A stretch of 64,000 bases of DNA from Chryseobacterium gleum (GTDB lineage Bacteria; Bacteroidota; Bacteroidia; Flavobacteriales_D; Crocinitomicaceae): the NCBI GenBank assembly GCA_945888625.1, contig CAMDAH010000004.1, positions 1 through 64,000 of the forward strand, read 5' to 3'. The notes under the pieces are model-generated. The model did no database searches and was not told the DNA's origin. It worked only from the letters and a program-made list of their open reading frames with translations. Made by a program: the position numbers and the translations under genes. The stretch's first letter is position 1, and every line of letters begins with the position of its first letter. Shown piece after piece: positions 1-10,809 of this stretch.

Positions 1-172
1 TACACGGCATTTTGTTCACTTACCTTGCATTACTTTCTCAACGGGTATTCACAACGATTATCACAAGGTAAGCGACGATGAAGATGCCATTCTTTATGCT
101 GGAATGTGTCAGCAATTCAAGTTATACCAAACAATGATTGCTAATTTAGCGATGAAGGAACAAAAAAAATAG
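1..172 (+). CDS. M28 family zinc aminopeptidase, C-terminal fragment
   Basis: The reading frame is open from the window edge to a TAG stop at 170-172, so only the last 56 residues are visible. They contain FSTGIHNDYHKVSDDEDAI, which matches the end of the catalytic domain of M28 peptidases. In that family the His of the DYH segment is the last zinc ligand and the following acidic stretch leads into the final helix. The protein is therefore probably an exported zinc aminopeptidase that releases amino acids from peptides. The N-terminal part, including any signal peptide, lies outside the window. The call rests on one short but characteristic motif. The gene ends directly in a terminator-like hairpin. 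Confidence 0.7.
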   Translation, partial: TRHFVHLPCITFSTGIHNDYHKVSDDEDAILYAGMCQQFKLYQTMIANLAMKEQKK

Positions 173-180
173 CTAGCCTC

Positions 181-196
181 GTCCGCCTAGGCGGAC
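181..196. repeat. Palindrome GTCCGCCTAGGCGGAC
   Basis: This is a perfect 16-bp palindrome. It belongs to a set in this window with the plan TCCG-N6-CGGA or close to it (also 205-218, 316-331 and 55065-55078). It is GC-rich against an AT-rich background. Confidence 0.7.
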
Positions 197-204
197 ATTC
201 CTCC

Positions 205-218
205 TCCGCACATGCGGA
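205..218. repeat. Palindrome TCCGCACATGCGGA
   Basis: A 14-bp palindrome with a near-perfect centre and the same TCCG...CGGA ends as 181-196, lying in the loop of the terminator-like hairpin. Confidence 0.65.
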
Positions 219-254
219 TCGGAACATTCGGCTAGCTTTTTTCGATGCCCCTTG

Positions 255-331
255 AGTGAATCGAGCGGAGTCGAGAGACACGATAAATCGAGAAAAGCTT
301 TTCGAGCGCATCTCGTCCGTCAGCTGACAGA
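255..331. repeat. Intergenic repeat unit (AGTGAATCGAGCGGAGT ... GAGCGCATCTCG + palindrome)
   Basis: The 17-mer AGTGAATCGAGCGGAGT at 255-271 recurs inverted and exactly at 53492-53508. GAGCGCATCTCG at 304-315 recurs at 55052-55063. It is followed here by the near-palindrome TCCGTCAGCTGACAGA (316-331) and there by a different TCCG palindrome. This points to a dispersed, non-coding repeat family lying between genes. Confidence 0.65.
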
Positions 332-449
332 TCGATGTATTATAAATCATTTTACCATACATAAAGTAATTTCACTTGCGCGTAAGAAAAGTTTACCTAC
401 CTAATTTTCTTAATAAATTCTTTAAGGTATAATTCCGCAAAAAACGAAT

Positions 450-1034
450 TTACTTCCCAATTCTCCAGTTGAGACCTATTCCTGATGAACTCATTGTTAA
501 TCGGTCAAGCGTTGGATTTAAAAGAGTACCGTGATGGCGATGAATGATATAAGCGCTTAAATCAAATAAGAACAAAAAGCCACCTTGGAGTAACAATCCA
601 TTTCCAAAACCATTGAATTGTGCTTGTTTGTTTGCCTTGTGTTTCCCTTCACTTTTTAATAAAAATCCCGCCGTTACGTAGGCTATATCTAAGCCGGTAT
701 TAAACAAGAAAACTTGCTCGGTTTGCATCTGTTGCCTTAAGTTTGCCGACAACGTGGTGTTTGGTATGGCATTTTTAGCTTTGAAATAGCCTGGTAAGGC
801 AAGGCCAATGTTTATGGCACCCCAAATGACATTCATTTGATGAAAATAATTCGCTTCCCCTTTTTCCGTCGTAGCCCAGCCTATGCCGCTGGTTAGGACA
901 TTAGCCGCCGACCAAGATGTAAGGGTAAGCATTAGTTTTTTGTCGAGATCATTCTTTTGTTTGCTGAAATCAGTAAACGTTTGGCCCCATAGGACTTTGT
1001 TGCAAATACAAAATATAAGTAGTAAATTTTTCAT
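450..1034 (-). CDS. Small integral membrane protein, DUF6992-like
   Basis: A 194-residue protein of unknown function. The first ~18 residues (MKNLLLIFCICNKVLWGQ) look like a signal peptide ending at a Gln, as is common in Bacteroidota. Four hydrophobic stretches follow at about residues 38-58, 65-85, 110-128 and 143-166, so it is probably an inner-membrane protein. The layout and the motif around WSAANVLTSGIG remind me of the Bacteroidota family DUF6992, but I cannot confirm that. It stands alone on the minus strand, with about 100 bp to the next gene and a repeat-rich spacer downstream. No catalytic motif is visible. Confidence 0.6.
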   Translation of the reverse strand: MKNLLLIFCICNKVLWGQTFTDFSKQKNDLDKKLMLTLTSWSAANVLTSGIGWATTEKGEANYFHQMNVIWGAINIGLALPGYFKAKNAIPNTTLSANLRQQMQTEQVFLFNTGLDIAYVTAGFLLKSEGKHKANKQAQFNGFGNGLLLQGGFLFLFDLSAYIIHRHHGTLLNPTLDRLTMSSSGIGLNWRIGK

Positions 1035-1136
1035 AGTGTTTTTCTTAGAAACAGCCGGGTATTGGTATTGTTTACACTTGATTTTCTTTTGTTTGTGAAA
1101 ACTTAAATTCCATTTTTAGTTTCCTTATTTCACTTA

Positions 1137-3446
1137 TTAATTGCGAAATTCTTTCAAACGGAGTTGCGAATTGCCAATTTGTATTTTTGATTTTTGTATG
1201 GCATCATCTAATTTATCGATAAATTTTTTTGAGTCTCCTTGCGTTAAATAATTGGTGGCTTGATAGGCTAATTCTTCTTTAATTTTTTGTAGCAAACTAA
1301 GGCATCGCATGGCTGAAAGGAGTTCATTTTTTGAAAATTCATACGTTTTTGCAATTTCCTCTAGTTTCAACTCCTTCAAGGATAAATTAGAGGCAACTGG
1401 ATCGGTGAAGGAATTGATTCGTATGGTAAACGCACGGTCAATTTTTAAGGACAAACTCGAATAACGCAGTTGTTTAAAAGCCAAAGTTTGTCGTATTGCT
1501 GCTTTTTCTTCTGTTGTTTCGCCTGGATAATTGGTAAGTTCTTCTTGTTTTTCATCGCGAATGACTGTTTCTCCATTCCAATTCCCTATACCATTGGCGT
1601 GCAGATTTATGTTAAGTGGAAGCGTATTTTTTTTGAATTTTTCGAAGAGTAGCTTCAACAAGTTGCTGTCTGCTTTGGTGAATATTGTTGCGGTGAAATT
1701 AAATTTATCGGGCTCAAATCGGTCTTCTAATTGCAACTGAAAGTCAGCTTCATAGAAGGGTAAGGCATCAATTTTACTAACGTGAAGCATCACCTCGTCG
1801 GATGATTCGCCCTCAAAATCTTCCGGTATGGAAATTAAGCGAATGGCAAAAGGTTCGCTGTCTTTTTCGGACGGAATAGTGAATTCTTGGGTGTATAAAT
1901 CGAAAGTGGCACCGTCTGTATAGGTGTATAAACCATCTTTTTCGATATACGTCATCCAGTTTGTACCCATTTCGTTTTTGTAGTAATCGAGCAGTCTTTT
2001 TTTAGCTGTATATTCCTCAACAAGGGGCAATCGCTCTTCTATGAGTTCGGATTCTAAAGCGGTAAGTTCGTCGTATCGTTCGTAATAGTCTACTAACTCG
2101 GTTTGTTTTTTTGATTTTGCACTTCGCCTTGCTTTTGTAGTGGGTTTAAGGTCAATCGGTCCTCCATTTGTATTCTTCTTTTTTAATTTACGCATTTTTC
2201 GAGAAGGCCGCTTCTTGGTAACATAATTATCTTTATACATATCGGAATAGTTTGATTCTTCCTCTTTAATGGAAATTAACAAGTCGCTGATTTCTTTTTG
2301 AACGTTTTTAATTTGGTCGTTAAATCCACCTTTTCCTTCAATGCTATTTCTTAGGGCTTTGTAGGTGAAATTATCGAGATCATTTATTAGTTTTTGAAAG
2401 GTTGTCCCTTTTGAAAAAGTAGAGTCAGGGGATAAAAACCTTGTTTTCTCTGATCCAAACAAATGGTATTGGTAATTTTTTCGCTCAATTACTACGGTTG
2501 TCTGTTTTGAACTATTGTAGCCCCAAATATCAAAATGAAGTTGTGTTTGTTTGTTGTTTCCGACAGTTTCCAACCATTTTGTTGTGCTGCGTTTTGTGCT
2601 TAATTCTTGTTTTTTTGTGCCAATTACCTTGAGATCGTAGGGAAATAATCCAATGGCTTTCGGAAGGCCTTTGTTCCATTCTCCGTATTCGTCTTTATCG
2701 CGTTCTTCTAACAAGCCGGAGGTGTAGGAGCCATCGCCACATGCAAATAGCAGGTTTTCAAATTCGCTGGCTACTCCTCCAAGTATATTGAAAATACGTG
2801 AGGCACGTTCTTCTATGGTGCGATTAATCGCGTAATTTTGCGCGTCAAGTAATTTTTTTTGTTCGTTTTTATCTTTTATCCCAATAAATTCTAGAAGTGT
2901 TAAGCGATCGAAAAGGGATAAATTGGTTTGAAAAATGGCGCTGGTGCTTGCACTTAGTAACTCTTCGTATACTTTGCCACGAACGATATTTTTAGGTATA
3001 GAGTCGAAAAAATAATCTAAATAAGCGTCAATTAATGGAAGTTCTTGCTTGTTTTTACCTTCGATAACTTCTTTTAATTGCTTACAAAGTTCCCAAATAG
3101 CAGTTTTGTTAGCTGCCTCTGCTATCAACCCTTTTGGTGAAATGGCGATTAAATTAGTTCGAATAGTTAATAAAGATGGTTCGTTTATAATCAAAATCTC
3201 AATAGAATCGTAGTTTAAATTACCATCAGCTAATTTTACGTTCGGTCCACTATATTCAAATGCGCGCCCTATGTTTTTTTCTAAAATGGGGCTTTTTTTT
3301 ACGATGTGAAAAAGATATGCACGTGTTTCTATGGAGAGCCCATCTTCACGTTGTCCATATAAATTAAAACAAGCAAATAGAACTAGTATAAACGAAGCGA
3401 TTATGCATAGCGGAGAATTGGAAAAATAAACGGTTTTCTGAATCAT
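1137..3446 (-). CDS. Large exported protein of unknown function
   Basis: About 769 residues from the ATG at 3446. An upstream in-frame ATG at 3494 is possible, but a promoter box on this strand at 3470-3477 would then lie inside the gene. The N-terminus has a hydrophobic stretch (about residues 12-30) ending LYGQ, a likely signal peptide, so the protein should be periplasmic or surface-located. The rest is charged. A strongly basic linker around residues 410-440 (KKRPSRKMRKLKKK and more Lys/Arg) sits between regions likely to form coiled coils (EEESNYSD, EYTAKKRLLDYY). The C-terminal third looks like a beta-rich domain followed by helices. I recognise no family. There is no T9SS sorting domain at the end. 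Confidence 0.6.
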   Translation of the reverse strand: MIQKTVYFSNSPLCIIASFILVLFACFNLYGQREDGLSIETRAYLFHIVKKSPILEKNIGRAFEYSGPNVKLADGNLNYDSIEILIINEPSLLTIRTNLIAISPKGLIAEAANKTAIWELCKQLKEVIEGKNKQELPLIDAYLDYFFDSIPKNIVRGKVYEELLSASTSAIFQTNLSLFDRLTLLEFIGIKDKNEQKKLLDAQNYAINRTIEERASRIFNILGGVASEFENLLFACGDGSYTSGLLEERDKDEYGEWNKGLPKAIGLFPYDLKVIGTKKQELSTKRSTTKWLETVGNNKQTQLHFDIWGYNSSKQTTVVIERKNYQYHLFGSEKTRFLSPDSTFSKGTTFQKLINDLDNFTYKALRNSIEGKGGFNDQIKNVQKEISDLLISIKEEESNYSDMYKDNYVTKKRPSRKMRKLKKKNTNGGPIDLKPTTKARRSAKSKKQTELVDYYERYDELTALESELIEERLPLVEEYTAKKRLLDYYKNEMGTNWMTYIEKDGLYTYTDGATFDLYTQEFTIPSEKDSEPFAIRLISIPEDFEGESSDEVMLHVSKIDALPFYEADFQLQLEDRFEPDKFNFTATIFTKADSNLLKLLFEKFKKNTLPLNINLHANGIGNWNGETVIRDEKQEELTNYPGETTEEKAAIRQTLAFKQLRYSSLSLKIDRAFTIRINSFTDPVASNLSLKELKLEEIAKTYEFSKNELLSAMRCLSLLQKIKEELAYQATNYLTQGDSKKFIDKLDDAIQKSKIQIGNSQLRLKEFRN

Positions 3447-3469
3447 GTGAAGCGCTCGATTGTGGTGCT

Positions 3470-3477
3470 CAAATTTA
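3470..3477 (-). promoter_or_regulatory. Promoter -7 box (TAAATTTG) for the 1137-3446 gene
   Basis: It reads TAAATTTG on the minus strand, an exact match to the Bacteroidota -7 consensus TAnnTTTG. A TTG lies 14 nt upstream (3492-3494). It is 23 nt before the ATG at 3446 and favours that start. Confidence 0.4.
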
Positions 3478-3523
3478 GGAAAGAAAACGCTCAATTTACT
3501 TTTTTACTAGCACAAATGTGGTA

Positions 3524-5239
3524 TTATTGACACCACGATAATAAGGCTTTTTGTTGTTTTGCATCTCGGTTGTCTGTCAATTGTATGACGTGTTCTTGGT
3601 AGAAGTAACGATCTACCTCTGGAAGTGTAAATAAGTACATTTTTTTGTGTCGGGCAACTAGTATTTGCTTTTCGCTGTATGCTAAATAGGTCAATACTTC
3701 ATCGAAGTCATTGGTGATTTGATAGTCGTTTACGGCAATGATTTGGTCATCAAGACACAAACCTGCCACTTCAGAAGGACTTCCAGGATAAAGTACTGTA
3801 ATGATTAATCTATTATTTTTATGACTTGTCTTAAGGCCTAGTCTTGAGGCACTGTAGGAAGCTAATGGCCTTTGAATTAGTTCAAGTCCAAGATAATGAA
3901 GACAGTCAATTAGTAATCTTTCATAGGAATTTGTTCCTTCCACGTACTGATTGAAGAATCCTTCAAATGAAATCCCAGCTCTATTTTCCAATGCACTTCG
4001 ATAATCTTGTTGTGTGATTCCAAGTCCTTTAATGGCAAAGTCATAATAAAGTCGCTGCATCACTTCGTCAAGGCTTGATTTGTTATTTGTTGCTTGACGA
4101 ATAAGCACATCAGCACAAAAAGCCAATAAGCATCCCTCGGTATAAATCGATACTTTTCTTCCAGGTACTCCTGAGACATAGCCATCTAACCAGGTATCAA
4201 AGGAAGATTCAGCTACTGAATAATTAAATCTACCGGGATTATCTAAATGCTTTTGAACTTGAATGCTAAATTGCTCTAAATAAGTTTCAAGGTTGAAAAA
4301 GCCACTTTTTAATAGGAAAAGATCGCCCATATAGGTGGTTACTCCCTCATATATGTATCCTAAACGAGAATAGTTTTCTTGGTTTAGTTTGTAGGGCTGC
4401 ATGTCAACTGGACGAATACTTTTAACGTTCCAAGCATGATATAATTCGTGGGAGGAAATTCCAAGTAATTCACCATATAATTTATTGAATAGCGAATGCG
4501 ACGGTCCTAATGTGATAACGGTGCTGCTCAAATGTTCCACGCCATGGTAGGCGGCAATAGGAAGACTAAAAATTAAAAAGGCGAAAGATTCAAATGGAAA
4601 TTCACCAAAGGCATTAAATTGGCGTTGGGTAAAATTGGTAAAGTCGCTTAACAGTTCCTCCCATTCTACTTTTTCGTGTCCATTGATCCAAATGGTAAAG
4701 GTTACAGAATTGACTGTATATTGCGCTGCTTGCAGGTGGGGTGAAGCGATAAAAGGAGAATCGATTAATTCTTGGTAATTAGCAGCAAGTAAGAGGCCAT
4801 TCTCTTGCTTTAATGGGCTTGCTATTTGCCATTTTTCAGGATAAGTAAGGTGTAAGTTTATTGGGTTTTCTACTTGTTGAGGTAGATAAATTAAGCAATT
4901 AACTGGATTAACATAAATAAGTTCATCATCAACATAGGTTGATCCTGCATTCAATTCAGCGGAATAATAATTGTAGCTTACGGTTATCGCTTTGGTATGC
5001 TGTGTGTTGACTTCCCAAGTATCTTTATTTATTTTTTGAAAATCACATTTCTTCTTGAGTTCATTGAAAACACTAAAATTAAGAACGTTTTTAGCGAAAT
5101 TTCCTAATTCGTATCTGCCCGGTCGCCAAGAGGGGAGGTGCAACAAGGTAGTTGCTTCGTTTACTGGAAATGTAACGCTAATTTGTAGCAGTTTTCTGCT
5201 CCTTTGTACCGCTTTTAAATGGTAGTGAATTGTTTTCAA
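3524..5239 (-). CDS. M61 family metallopeptidase with PDZ domain
   Basis: A peptidase of the M61 (glycyl aminopeptidase-like) family. The HExxH zinc motif is present as SSHELYHAWNVKSIRP, preceded by the family feature YHGVEH. EGVTTYMGD further on probably supplies the third ligand. The C-terminal ~100 residues (LGLKTSHKNNRLIITVLYPGSPSE onward) form a PDZ domain. Family members are typically about 570-620 residues. No clear signal peptide is seen, so it may be cytosolic. The start is uncertain: an ATG at 5302 would overlap the upstream ABC-F gene by 53 bp and add residues unlike the family. GTG at 5245 or TTG at 5239 (then KTIHYHLKAV) fits better, and a -7 box ends at 5245. Confidence 0.85.
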   Translation of the reverse strand: MKTIHYHLKAVQRSRKLLQISVTFPVNEATTLLHLPSWRPGRYELGNFAKNVLNFSVFNELKKKCDFQKINKDTWEVNTQHTKAITVSYNYYSAELNAGSTYVDDELIYVNPVNCLIYLPQQVENPINLHLTYPEKWQIASPLKQENGLLLAANYQELIDSPFIASPHLQAAQYTVNSVTFTIWINGHEKVEWEELLSDFTNFTQRQFNAFGEFPFESFAFLIFSLPIAAYHGVEHLSSTVITLGPSHSLFNKLYGELLGISSHELYHAWNVKSIRPVDMQPYKLNQENYSRLGYIYEGVTTYMGDLFLLKSGFFNLETYLEQFSIQVQKHLDNPGRFNYSVAESSFDTWLDGYVSGVPGRKVSIYTEGCLLAFCADVLIRQATNNKSSLDEVMQRLYYDFAIKGLGITQQDYRSALENRAGISFEGFFNQYVEGTNSYERLLIDCLHYLGLELIQRPLASYSASRLGLKTSHKNNRLIITVLYPGSPSEVAGLCLDDQIIAVNDYQITNDFDEVLTYLAYSEKQILVARHKKMYLFTLPEVDRYFYQEHVIQLTDNRDAKQQKALLSWCQ

Positions 5240-5244
5240 CTGCA

Positions 5245-5249
5245 CAAAA

Positions 5250-5252
<3 letters not shown>
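5245..5252 (-). promoter_or_regulatory. Promoter -7 box (TAATTTTG) at the M61 gene start
   Basis: It reads TAATTTTG on the minus strand. Its first three bases are the TAA stop of the ABC-F gene, and its G lies 5 nt before a TTG codon at 5239. It supports a separate, possibly leaderless, transcript for the M61 peptidase. Confidence 0.35.
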
Positions 5253-6875
<1,623 letters not shown>

Positions 6876-6886
6876 CTATTTTGGCG

Positions 6887-6894
6887 CAAAGGTA
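6887..6894 (-). promoter_or_regulatory. Promoter -7 box (TACCTTTG) for the ABC-F gene
   Basis: An exact TAnnTTTG match on the minus strand, 17 nt before the ABC-F ATG. No convincing TTG is seen at the -33 position. Confidence 0.35.
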
Positions 6895-6911
6895 AAGGAA
6901 TATGGTGAAGA

Positions 6912-7472
6912 TTATTTCTTTTTTTGACAAGAATAAATGAAAGCAGGTGGGATGTTAAAGGGAGTGAAATTTATTTTGACCGACTGAAAACGTTTCGTGA
7001 TGTGTTTTTTTGATTGTAGGCTATATTGAAATTGAACAAAAATTCCATCGTTGGCCAAGTTATTGTGAATGCAGTCAAGTACTTTATCACGAAGATCGCT
7101 TGGAAAGTTGGCAAAAGGCAAGGATGAAATAATTAGGTCTGCCTCTTTAGCGCCAATTTGTTTCAATAGTGCACCGATTTGGTCTGCTGAATCATGATAT
7201 AAATGAAAATTAGGATGCTTAATAGTTTCCTCTAAATGCTTGTGAAATTCGTCGTTGAGTTCAATCACCAGTAGTTGGCTATTTTCTCCCATCTCAGCCA
7301 ATATCTTACGCGTAAACACACCACCTCCTGGTCCTATTTCCACAATTATTTTTGCTGTTTTTAGCGGTAAATGATTGAGCATTTTAGCAGCGAGATAAGG
7401 GGAACTTGGAGCTATCGCACCAATCATTTTTGACGACTTAAAAAATTGCTGTAAAAAGGTCGGTTCTGACAT
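6912..7472 (-). CDS. Class I SAM-dependent methyltransferase (phospholipid N-methyltransferase-like)
   Basis: A 186-residue methyltransferase. The start FLQQFFKSSKMIGAIAPSS is typical of the PmtA-like/COG3963 group and of related rRNA adenine methyltransferase folds. SAM-binding motif I is VEIGPGGGVF (~44-53), the acidic motif II is VIELND, and SSLPFANFP (~115-123) sits where COG3963 proteins have S-x-LPF. Possible substrates are phosphatidylethanolamine head groups or another small molecule; the sequence does not decide. The gene is 5 bp behind the dihydroorotase-like gene and likely cotranscribed with it and the BatA-like gene. Confidence 0.7.
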   Translation of the reverse strand: MSEPTFLQQFFKSSKMIGAIAPSSPYLAAKMLNHLPLKTAKIIVEIGPGGGVFTRKILAEMGENSQLLVIELNDEFHKHLEETIKHPNFHLYHDSADQIGALLKQIGAKEADLIISSLPFANFPSDLRDKVLDCIHNNLANDGIFVQFQYSLQSKKHITKRFQSVKINFTPFNIPPAFIYSCQKKK

Positions 7473-7477
7473 GAATT

Positions 7478-8734
7478 TTAGTTGAGGTGTACTTGTTTGT
7501 TATTTACTACACCGATTACTTTCCCCTTGAATTGTTTGTGTAAGAATGGGCTAAATAGGTTTGATGATGCGCCCGGAGATTTTTCAAATGTCCAATTTGT
7601 ACTCGGGTCAAAAAAGGTTAGGTCTGCCAGTTGTCCAACGGCAATTGTATTTTTTTCAATACCAAATACAGTTCTTGCTGAAAAAGCCAAAAGGCTTACA
7701 ATTTTTTCTGTTCCCAAGTCTGTATGTTTCTCCAAAGCGGCGTACATGGTTTGAAGTTGAATGGTACCGTAGGAGGCATAGTCAAATTCAATTTCTTTTT
7801 CTTCTGTATCACATGGTCTATGGTCTGATACAATGGCATCTATGGTTCCGTCTTTTATTGCTTCGATTAGGGCTAATCGGTCGCTCGCTGTTCGTAAAAC
7901 TGGTAACACCTTAAAATTAGTGTCGAAATCTAGTACTTCTTCCTCTGAGAAACAAAGGTTCATAAGGTGTACGTCTGCGCTAAGCGGGATACCTTTCTTT
8001 TTTGCATCTCTAATCAATTCAACGCCTTCTCTGGTTGATATTCCTGATAAATGTAGGCTTGCTTCTGTATATTCAATAAGTGAGATGTTTGCTTGAATGG
8101 CTATTTTCTCAGAAATGGAAGGGTCCGCTTTTAGTCCCGTTCTTGTGGAGGCAATGCCTTCATTAACGATTCCATTGTTCGCTAGTGATGTATTGCTACA
8201 AAATGAAATTATTTTACCATTAAAATTTTTAGTGTAAAGTAAGGATCGATGCAAAATGCTAAGGTCCAACACCTGCTTATCGTCGCCAAACCAATTTACA
8301 CCTGATTGATGCATATCGTACATTTCAGCAAGTTGCAATCCTTTCATTTCGCGTGTTATACAGCCAATCGGGTGGAGGGTAACGACATGGTTTGCTGCGC
8401 GGTTTAATAAGTATTCCACTTGCGCTTTATTGTCTATTGGCGGTTGAGTTGACGGAACTACTCCCACGTGGGTAAATCCGCCGCACGCTGCAGCCAATAG
8501 GCCGGATTTAACTGTCTCTTTGTGTTCTTGACCAGGATCCGAAAAATGTGCTTTAAAGTCAATCCAACCTGATGAAACGCATAATTGCGAAGAGCTAATT
8601 TCGGTCGCACCCTCAGCAGTGACGAGTGGTGCTATGGCTTCAATAATTCCGTCCGTAATCAGGATATCAACACACTGCTTATGCCATTTGGAATTTTTGT
8701 CAAATACGGTGGCATTTTTAAGAACTATTTTCAT
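7478..8734 (-). CDS. pyrC: Dihydroorotase-like amidohydrolase, first metal-ligand His missing
   Basis: A 418-residue amidohydrolase-fold protein of the dihydroorotase class, the enzyme that closes carbamoyl-aspartate to dihydroorotate in pyrimidine synthesis. The metal-binding strand normally reads DxHxH; here it is [10 protein letters not shown] (residues 59-68), so the first His is Lys61 while His63 is kept. Downstream landmarks remain: [15 protein letters not shown], a conserved His in DVHLMNLCF, and the Asp of IVSDHRPCD. Similar DHOase-like proteins with a changed HxH are common in Bacteroidota. It could be an active variant or a non-catalytic relative. It lies 7 bp behind the BatA-like gene and 5 bp before the methyltransferase gene. 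carB is elsewhere in the window. Confidence 0.75.
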   Translation of the reverse strand: MKIVLKNATVFDKNSKWHKQCVDILITDGIIEAIAPLVTAEGATEISSSQLCVSSGWIDFKAHFSDPGQEHKETVKSGLLAAACGGFTHVGVVPSTQPPIDNKAQVEYLLNRAANHVVTLHPIGCITREMKGLQLAEMYDMHQSGVNWFGDDKQVLDLSILHRSLLYTKNFNGKIISFCSNTSLANNGIVNEGIASTRTGLKADPSISEKIAIQANISLIEYTEASLHLSGISTREGVELIRDAKKKGIPLSADVHLMNLCFSEEEVLDFDTNFKVLPVLRTASDRLALIEAIKDGTIDAIVSDHRPCDTEEKEIEFDYASYGTIQLQTMYAALEKHTDLGTEKIVSLLAFSARTVFGIEKNTIAVGQLADLTFFDPSTNWTFEKSPGASSNLFSPFLHKQFKGKVIGVVNNKQVHLN

Positions 8735-8741
8735 CGGTAGT

Positions 8742-10790
8742 TTATTTCCAAAATTTGAGTAGTAGCATTTCTGTTATTAAAAATACAAGCGCTAAAATCA
8801 CAAATAAACGCCAATATTCAAAGGGTTTATCCAATTTTAGTTGTGTTGTTCGTTGTCCATTTTCCATAGACTTAAAAATGCAGTTTTTTATTCCTGCATT
8901 TTCAAAGGCTGTTTTAATTTCATTGCCGTTCACAATTTCAGTAGACGATTCCTTTCGGTCGTAATTGATGGCTAAACGGCCAATTTCTTCTTCATCAATT
9001 AGTTGATAGCTCCCCGCAACTAATTTTTCAATGGCTTCTGAACCCGAAATTGAAATGGTAGACGTTGATTTTAGTCGCTGCAATTGGGGAATAAAATCGA
9101 CGGATTTACTAACCAATCGAAGTGGTTTTTCAGAGTTGGAATTGGAATAAATTTTGATTTTTGCATCTTGGCCTATGCAAACGAATGGAGGAAGTTTTCG
9201 AGCACTCAACTCGCCAATTCTAAGCAGTATGGTGGGAAATAAGGCATTTTTAGTGAAATTTCCAAAAGATGGTGCAAGGGATGAAGTGTATAAATAAGTG
9301 GAATATTCACCAGGACTTTTAAGTAATAATGGGTTTCCATTGCGTTGTTTGAGTAAGGGATAGGCTGCACTTTGATTAGCATTAACAACGCGATAGGATT
9401 TGGAAATGGAGGGTAAATTTAAATCGTCTTTCTCTTTGTCAAATATCCCTAAGAAAAATGGGTTTTTATAATCGATGGTATTTATTCTGTTGCCTGAAGC
9501 AATTGTAGGTCCAACAAGCGGGAGCTGAAGTTTTGTTAGTAAACTATTCCACGTTGGAAGAATCAAGTTTTCGCCCGGAAATAGTGCTATGGTATGTCCC
9601 TCCTCGGATAAGAAAAGTAAATCGTTGGCGAGTCCGCCACTTACTTCGTTTAAGCCATTGAGAATAATCAAATCGGCTTTCTCGGCTAAATCACTTGTGT
9701 AGGAAAGTTCTGAAATGCTGGTAACTTGGTAAAATGGTTCGAGGGAAAAAACGTTCTTAATGGCATCAGATGCTTGGTTTCCATTTATCAATAGTACCTT
9801 ACAATCTTTGGCAACTGTTACGTTAAAATAATAGGTGTCGTCCCAAAATAATTGTTTATCGCGAATTTCAACGTTACCCTCTATCACGCCCGTTTTCGTA
9901 TTGGTATAGTTGAAACTCGATGTTTCGGTACTATTGGCTTTGATATTGACATACATGCTTCTTCTTTGTGTACCTAATTCAATTTTTATCTCCACGTTTA
10001 CTAAATCCTCAGTCGATTTATTCCCCACACGAACAAATAGTTCATTCGTTTCTCCGATTTTTTGAAGTGGCGAAGCAAAGTAGATGGAATCGATGAATAA
10101 GTTGGTAAGTGATTGTGCCTTTACTTGAATGGGATAGTAAAATCCGGTTTTGTCGGCAATAAGTTTATTGGTACGAAAAGTTTCTTTTTGAAAGTCAGAA
10201 ATGAGGATGTGTTGAACAGTGCTAATTCGTTCCTCTTCGGCACTAAAGCGAGCAATAAATTCGTTTTCCCAATTGATTATTTCATCCATGTTGCGCGAAA
10301 CGGGACTTTCTTTTATTTTATCTAACCGTTCTAGGGCTTCAATTTTTGTGAGTGTTCGTTTCTCTATGCCAGTGAGTAAATTGGTATGCAGGATAATTCG
10401 GCAATCAACAGCAGCATCTTCGATAATTTTTCTAGCTATTTCACGAGCTTCTGAAATTAATTCTCCTTCTACGCCTTTTGCAGTCATTGAAAATGAATTA
10501 TCTAAGTAGATAGAAAGTAAGTTTTTTCCGGATTTTTCTTTTGAAGCTCGTAAGGGGATATACGGTTGTGCAAAAGCAATGACAATTGATGAAAGTGCCA
10601 GTATCCTTGCGAACAAAACGAGTAGGTGTTTCAGTTTTTTAGTCGATTTATTTTCTTGGTTTATCTTTTGGATAAATTGTAAGGAAGAAAAATACAGTGT
10701 TTTGTAACGTCGAAAGTGAAATAAATGGATGATTATGGGAATTGCGATTAAACTCAGTAGCCAAAGAATGCCAGGATAAACAAACGCCAT
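8742..10790 (-). CDS. BatA-domain membrane protein with vWA-like region
   Basis: A 682-residue membrane protein. Residues 1-80 form the N-terminal BatA domain: a first membrane helix, the motif [12 protein letters not shown] (~17-28), then a second helix (~55-77). The following region has a MIDAS-like DxSxS (Asp97, Ser99, Ser101 in LDNSFSM), typical of von Willebrand A domains. A long periplasmic part follows, and a last membrane helix lies near 661-680. In Bacteroidota such proteins often accompany MoxR ATPases and DUF58 proteins; a DUF58 gene is present but 25 kb away. First gene of a tight leftward cluster with the dihydroorotase-like and methyltransferase genes. A promoter box ends 4 nt before the ATG. 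Confidence 0.85.
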   Translation of the reverse strand: MAFVYPGILWLLSLIAIPIIIHLFHFRRYKTLYFSSLQFIQKINQENKSTKKLKHLLVLFARILALSSIVIAFAQPYIPLRASKEKSGKNLLSIYLDNSFSMTAKGVEGELISEAREIARKIIEDAAVDCRIILHTNLLTGIEKRTLTKIEALERLDKIKESPVSRNMDEIINWENEFIARFSAEEERISTVQHILISDFQKETFRTNKLIADKTGFYYPIQVKAQSLTNLFIDSIYFASPLQKIGETNELFVRVGNKSTEDLVNVEIKIELGTQRRSMYVNIKANSTETSSFNYTNTKTGVIEGNVEIRDKQLFWDDTYYFNVTVAKDCKVLLINGNQASDAIKNVFSLEPFYQVTSISELSYTSDLAEKADLIILNGLNEVSGGLANDLLFLSEEGHTIALFPGENLILPTWNSLLTKLQLPLVGPTIASGNRINTIDYKNPFFLGIFDKEKDDLNLPSISKSYRVVNANQSAAYPLLKQRNGNPLLLKSPGEYSTYLYTSSLAPSFGNFTKNALFPTILLRIGELSARKLPPFVCIGQDAKIKIYSNSNSEKPLRLVSKSVDFIPQLQRLKSTSTISISGSEAIEKLVAGSYQLIDEEEIGRLAINYDRKESSTEIVNGNEIKTAFENAGIKNCIFKSMENGQRTTQLKLDKPFEYWRLFVILALVFLITEMLLLKFWK

Positions 10791-10794
10791 ACAC

Positions 10795-10802
10795 CAAAGT
10801 TA
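10795..10802 (-). promoter_or_regulatory. Promoter -7 box (TAACTTTG), 4 nt before the BatA-like ATG
   Basis: An exact TAnnTTTG on the minus strand followed by GTGT and the ATG. The protein start is secure (family-typical N-terminus), so transcription would begin at or next to the ATG. Confidence 0.45.
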
Positions 10803-10809
10803 GTATTTT

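Larger units (their letters stand above)
161..242 (+). terminator. Terminator-like hairpin with two palindromes in its loop
   Basis: AGCTAGCC (171-178) pairs with GGCTAGCT (230-237), flanked by an A-run on the left and TTTTTT on the right. It starts inside the last codons and the stop of the peptidase gene. The 51-nt loop is unusually long and holds two perfect palindromes (181-196 and 205-218), so the RNA could fold as a branched structure. An intrinsic terminator is the simplest reading. Confidence 0.6.

Noticed and set aside
141..362. A 73-codon open frame on the minus strand across the first spacer
   Set aside because: It runs through the terminator hairpin and the palindromic repeats, and its composition follows them; no protein-like pattern.
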